Source: Flavobacterium aquariorum (GTDB taxonomy: Bacteria; Bacteroidota; Bacteroidia; Flavobacteriales; Flavobacteriaceae). Taken from it: a DNA stretch of 64,000 bases. Position 1 is the first letter of the stretch. Each line of letters opens with the position of its first letter. Both the position numbers and the translations under genes were made by a program. Below, piece after piece: positions 60,774 to 64,000 of the stretch. The notes beneath the pieces are model-generated. The model saw only the letters and a list, made by a program, of their open reading frames with translations, made no database searches and was not told where the DNA came from. The stretch covers positions 62,001 through 126,000 of the forward strand of contig NZ_QKXH01000012.1 of NCBI RefSeq assembly GCF_003254745.1. The letters are read 5' to 3'.

Positions 60774-62060
60774 TTAGAACGTTTTAGAAACTTTGTCAAT
60801 TGCTTGAATGGTAAAATCCAAGTCTTCGTAAGTTAATGCATCGGTGATGAACCAAGTCTCATAAGCTGATGGCGCTATGTAAACCCCTTCGGCAACTAAT
60901 CCGTGGAAGAATTTCTTGAAAGTTTCATTATCACCTGCAGCAGCAGATTGAAAATCAGTCACTGGATTCGCATCAAAATGAACCGAAATCATAGACCCTA
61001 TTTGATTGATGGTGAAAACAACATTATTAGCTTTCAGAACTTTCTCAATTCCTGCGCTTAAATAAGCAGTTTTTTCTTCTAATCTTTTGAAAATTTCCCG
61101 ATCGTTGTCCAACGCCTGCAACATCGCCAATCCGGCCGCCATAGCCAATGGATTCCCCGACAAAGTTCCCGCTTGGTAAACAGGTCCCAATGGTGCGAGG
61201 TAATTCATAATTTCGGCACGAGCGGCAAAAGCACCAACAGGCAATCCACCCCCAATTACTTTTCCGAAGCAAACAATATCTGCATTGATGTTGAACAATT
61301 CCTGAACTCCACCTCTGGCCAATCTAAAACCTGTCATTACCTCATCAAAAATCAATAAAATTCCGTTTGCAGTACACAACTCACGCAAGCCTTCCAAAAA
61401 TCCTTTTACTGGTGGAATACATCCCATATTTCCGGCAACAGGTTCAACAATTATGGCAGCAATTTCATTTTTATTGGCTTCGATTAAAGTCTTCACATTC
61501 TCCAAATCATTGTATTTAGCAAGCAAAGTGTCTTTGGCCGTACCTGCAGTCACACCCGGGCTGTTTGGCGTTCCAAAAGTAACCGCACCACTCCCCGCCT
61601 GAATCAAAAATGAATCGGAATGACCGTGATAGCAACCCGCGAATTTGATGATTTTATCTCTTTTGGTAAATCCACGAGCCAAACGCACCGCACTCATACA
61701 TGCCTCTGTTCCTGAATTCACAAATCGGATTTTATCAATATTTGGAACCATAGATACAGCAAGTGCAGCAATTTGTGTTTCTAATTCAGTTGGCATCCCA
61801 AAAGACGTCCCTAGTTTCGCTTTTTCAATTACGGCTTCCACCACAGGCTCGTAGGCATGACCCAAAATCATTGGTCCCCATGAATTGATATAGTCGATTA
61901 ATCGGTTTCCATCTTCATCGTACAAATAAGCTCCTTTGGCACTTTTTACGAATATTGGCGTACCTCCCACGGCTTTAAAAGCTCTTACTGGTGAATTTAC
62001 TCCCCCTGGGATTACTTTTTCTGCTTCAGCAAAAAGCTGACTACTTCTTTGGTATATCAT
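60774..62060 (-). CDS. hemL: Glutamate-1-semialdehyde 2,1-aminomutase
   Basis: Makes 5-aminolevulinate for haem in the C5 pathway. The 428-aa class III aminotransferase-fold enzyme has VIPGGVNSPVRAFKAVGG, the NSGTEACMSAVRLAR loop, FDEVMTGFR and CFGKVIGGGLPVGAF with the PLP lysine. Single gene; haem supply is relevant to the many c- and b-type cytochromes in the window but no co-regulation is visible. Confidence 0.95.
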   Translation of the reverse strand: MIYQRSSQLFAEAEKVIPGGVNSPVRAFKAVGGTPIFVKSAKGAYLYDEDGNRLIDYINSWGPMILGHAYEPVVEAVIEKAKLGTSFGMPTELETQIAALAVSMVPNIDKIRFVNSGTEACMSAVRLARGFTKRDKIIKFAGCYHGHSDSFLIQAGSGAVTFGTPNSPGVTAGTAKDTLLAKYNDLENVKTLIEANKNEIAAIIVEPVAGNMGCIPPVKGFLEGLRELCTANGILLIFDEVMTGFRLARGGVQELFNINADIVCFGKVIGGGLPVGAFAARAEIMNYLAPLGPVYQAGTLSGNPLAMAAGLAMLQALDNDREIFKRLEEKTAYLSAGIEKVLKANNVVFTINQIGSMISVHFDANPVTDFQSAAAGDNETFKKFFHGLVAEGVYIAPSAYETWFITDALTYEDLDFTIQAIDKVSKTF

Positions 62061-62079
62061 TTTTATATTTATTTGAGAT

Positions 62080-62213
62080 GATAGACAAAAAGATGATAGA
62101 TAAGAGACTCCAACGAGTTCTATAAACTGTCATATTCTTTAAATTATTCATTAGTCTATTATCTATTTTCCCTTTTATTATCTATTATCTATTCGTCTAT
62201 TATCTATCTGTCT
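62080..62213. repeat. TATTATCTATT / GATGATAGA simple repeats
   Basis: The gap upstream of hemL holds direct copies of AGATGATAGA and, inverted, several copies of CTATTATCTATT; similar words occur at 3075-3100. Possibly hairpin-forming; no open frame. Confidence 0.5.
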
Positions 62214-63038
62214 TTACTTCACTATCAACTTCTGTCCAATCGAAAGTGTATTCTCTGTTAGATTATTTTTCTGTTTTAATTCTTCTACCGTCAAATTGAA
62301 TTTTTTGGAAACGGAATAAAAAGTATCTCCTTTTTGAATTTCATACAAACTGGATTCATCTGCACCAAAATTGTCCTGAAGCAAAACTTTGGTTTCTTCC
62401 TTTGCCATTTGTTTTCCTAAAACTTTGGCGTCGTACTGACTCAAATTATAGGTCTCAATATAACTTATTAATTTTTCCGGATACCTTGGATCAGTGGCGT
62501 ATCCTGCGTCTTTCAATCCTTTTGCCCATGATTTATAGTCCCCTTTAGGTAAGGTAAACAAATTGGCATATCTTTTTTTACCTGTCAATACCATTGCGTG
62601 ATCTTGGTAGGATTCGGAGGCTTGATTGTATTTTCTAAAACATTCATTGGCAGAATCGTCGTCTTTATAGATTTTATCACCAGTCCAATCGTTATGACAT
62701 TTGATTCCAAAATGATTATTGGCTGTCGTTGCCAAATCACTTTGTCCCGAACCTGATTCTAGAATTCCTTGTGCCAAAATAATACTGGCAGGAATTCCGT
62801 AAGTTTTCATATTAGACATCGCAACTGAATTGTATTGCGCAATATAACCATAGGTCATTTCATTTGTGGACATTGGTTTTGAAGTGGACTGTGTACCAAC
62901 TTTACTGCTGCTGCCGTTTTGGATTGGTTTGGAATATTTCCATCCCACCGGTTTTTTTGTAGTGACAATTGTTGGTTTCGATGAACCACAACTTATAAGG
63001 GTTGCAATTAAGAGAAATAAAAATATTTTCTTGACCAT
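62214..63038 (-). CDS. Glucosaminidase-domain lipoprotein with LysM
   Basis: A 274-aa lipoprotein (lipobox TLISC). Residues about 65-215 are a mannosyl-glycoprotein endo-beta-N-acetylglucosaminidase-like (FlgJ/glucosaminidase) domain: IAQYNSVAMSNMKTYGIPASIILAQGILESGSG (catalytic Glu), NNHFGIKCHNDWTG and DAGYATDPRYPEKLI. Residues about 230-274 are a LysM (EIQKGDTFYSVSKKFNLTVEELKQKN). It cleaves peptidoglycan in the periplasm. Confidence 0.9.
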   Translation of the reverse strand: MVKKIFLFLLIATLISCGSSKPTIVTTKKPVGWKYSKPIQNGSSSKVGTQSTSKPMSTNEMTYGYIAQYNSVAMSNMKTYGIPASIILAQGILESGSGQSDLATTANNHFGIKCHNDWTGDKIYKDDDSANECFRKYNQASESYQDHAMVLTGKKRYANLFTLPKGDYKSWAKGLKDAGYATDPRYPEKLISYIETYNLSQYDAKVLGKQMAKEETKVLLQDNFGADESSLYEIQKGDTFYSVSKKFNLTVEELKQKNNLTENTLSIGQKLIVK

Positions 63039-63062
63039 ATTTAATTTTTGATATTGATTTTA

Positions 63063-63956
63063 CTATTGTACTTCAATCAATGTTTTATTTTTGCTTTTCA
63101 AAAGCGTGTTCATCCCCTGGATTCCCTGTAATCCTCCTGTATGAATCAATAGAATTTTGGAATTATGAGGAAAATAATCTTTGTGAATTAAATCTATAAC
63201 GCCAAAAACCATCTTTCCCGTATAAATAGGATCTAATGGAACTTGTGTTTGTTTGTAAAACTGATTTATAAACTGAATCAGTTCTTCATTTACCTTTCCG
63301 TAACCCCCAAAGTGGTATTCGGTAATTAACCCCCAATTTGTATTGGTGGCAAATTTACGAATTTCATCTTTTAAAAAGTCTCCTTTTAATGCTGGAAATC
63401 CCAAAACTTTTTGGTGTGGCAATGCGGTATTGATAATCCCCGAAACGGTTCCACCCGTTCCAACCGCGCAACAAACATAATCAAATGCAGCGTCTTCCTC
63501 AATCAGTATTTCTTCGCAACCTTTTACGGCATATTCATTGGTTCCGCCTTCTGGAACTAGGTAAAATGATCCAAATTTATTTTTTAGATTGGCTATAAAA
63601 TTAGGTTCAGTTTTATGTCGATAAGCTTCCCTGGTGACAAACTCGAATTGCATTCCACATTCTTGAGCAAACTTTAAAGTGGGGTTTTCGTCAATTTTAT
63701 CGCCCAACTCATCTCCGCGAATCACGCCAATGGTTTTGAAACCCTGCTCTTTTCCAGCATAGGCCACTGCCGCAATATGATTGGAATAAGCGCCACCAAA
63801 AGTCAACACAGTTTCGTGATTTTCGGCTTTCGCCTGAAGCAAATTATACTTTAGCTTCCTAAATTTATTTCCAGATATAAAGGGATGAAGCAAATCTTCC
63901 CGTTTTATTTCGAGAGAAATTCCATTAGGTAGTTCGTATGTTATTTTTTGGTTCAA
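63063..63956 (-). CDS. ACC deaminase / D-cysteine desulfhydrase family PLP enzyme
   Basis: A 297-aa fold-type II PLP enzyme: ISGNKFRKLKYNL carries the PLP lysine, FGGAYSNHIAAVAYAG the substrate loop, AVGTGGTVSGI the phosphate loop. It belongs to the family of 1-aminocyclopropane-1-carboxylate deaminase and D-cysteine desulfhydrase; which reaction occurs depends on one or two active-site residues I cannot settle. It lies 24 bases upstream of the glucosaminidase gene. Confidence 0.82.
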   Translation of the reverse strand: MNQKITYELPNGISLEIKREDLLHPFISGNKFRKLKYNLLQAKAENHETVLTFGGAYSNHIAAVAYAGKEQGFKTIGVIRGDELGDKIDENPTLKFAQECGMQFEFVTREAYRHKTEPNFIANLKNKFGSFYLVPEGGTNEYAVKGCEEILIEEDAAFDYVCCAVGTGGTVSGIINTALPHQKVLGFPALKGDFLKDEIRKFATNTNWGLITEYHFGGYGKVNEELIQFINQFYKQTQVPLDPIYTGKMVFGVIDLIHKDYFPHNSKILLIHTGGLQGIQGMNTLLKSKNKTLIEVQ

Positions 63957-64000
63957 AGTTTAGGATTTATTAGTTTTAAATAGTTTAAAAAACTAAAAAA

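Overview
The window is a 64 kb chromosomal segment of a Bacteroidota bacterium, most likely Flavobacterium or a close relative. The support is low GC, typical flavobacterial families (DUF2851, DUF3667, putative porin, GT4-type glycogen synthase), TAnnTTTG (-7) promoter elements in front of many genes, and dispersed intergenic repeats of the kind common in flavobacteria. I saw no rRNA, tRNA, CRISPR array, transposase or prophage.

Layout. 1-12.5 kb is housekeeping: an amino-acid permease (cut by the window edge), a PspC protein, DUF2851, an exonuclease, a cystathionine beta-synthase-type enzyme, a porin, rnhB, lipB and lysS. 12.5-24.2 kb is a minus-strand denitrification block: norC-norB-norQ-norD, a DUF438/PAS protein, norE-norF, then nirK (with a fused cytochrome c), a stand-alone cytochrome c, a formylglycine-generating-enzyme-like protein, a SCO copper chaperone and an alginate-export-type porin. 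24.6-30.2 kb is the divergent plus-strand NO-stress/anaerobic block: ric/ytfE, nrdD, a separate 55-aa glycyl-radical piece of NrdD, nrdG, a NorB-like membrane protein and an Rrf2 regulator with three cysteines. 30-42 kb holds membrane proteins, an unrecognised 606-aa cysteine-containing protein, nadA-nadB, a HAD hydrolase, a PhyH dioxygenase/AraC pair, a GT39 enzyme and SRPBCC proteins. 42-48 kb has a radical SAM protein and a molybdenum-cofactor cluster (moaA, moaCB fusion, moaE, moeB-rhodanese, moaD, mobA, modE-like); moeA lies apart at 55-56 kb. 48-55 kb has glgA, an AI-2E transporter, a decayed VOC pseudogene and a short stretch of small enzymes. 56-60 kb is an MbnP / MauG-like peroxidase / outer-membrane protein group resembling copper-handling loci. 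The end holds a Spy-like protein with an internal duplication, hemL, a glucosaminidase lipoprotein and an ACC-deaminase/D-cysteine desulfhydrase family enzyme.

How the parts work together. NirK reduces nitrite to NO and cNOR reduces NO to N2O; no nitrate reductase or N2O reductase gene lies here, but the Moco genes suggest a molybdoenzyme elsewhere. Ric repairs NO-damaged iron centres, and class III ribonucleotide reductase supplies dNTPs without oxygen. The nirK, norC and 606-aa-protein promoters each carry a TGAT-N4-ATCA-like (Crp/Fnr-type) site whose centre is exactly 37 bp from the end of the -7 element. nirK, norC and ric additionally carry an 18-bp AAAGAY-N6-RTCTTT palindrome, a candidate operator for the local Rrf2 protein. 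The two most distinctive observations are the split NrdD, with a 14-bp perfect hairpin between its two parts, and this two-signal promoter design that appears to bring the unknown 606-aa protein into the denitrification regulon.
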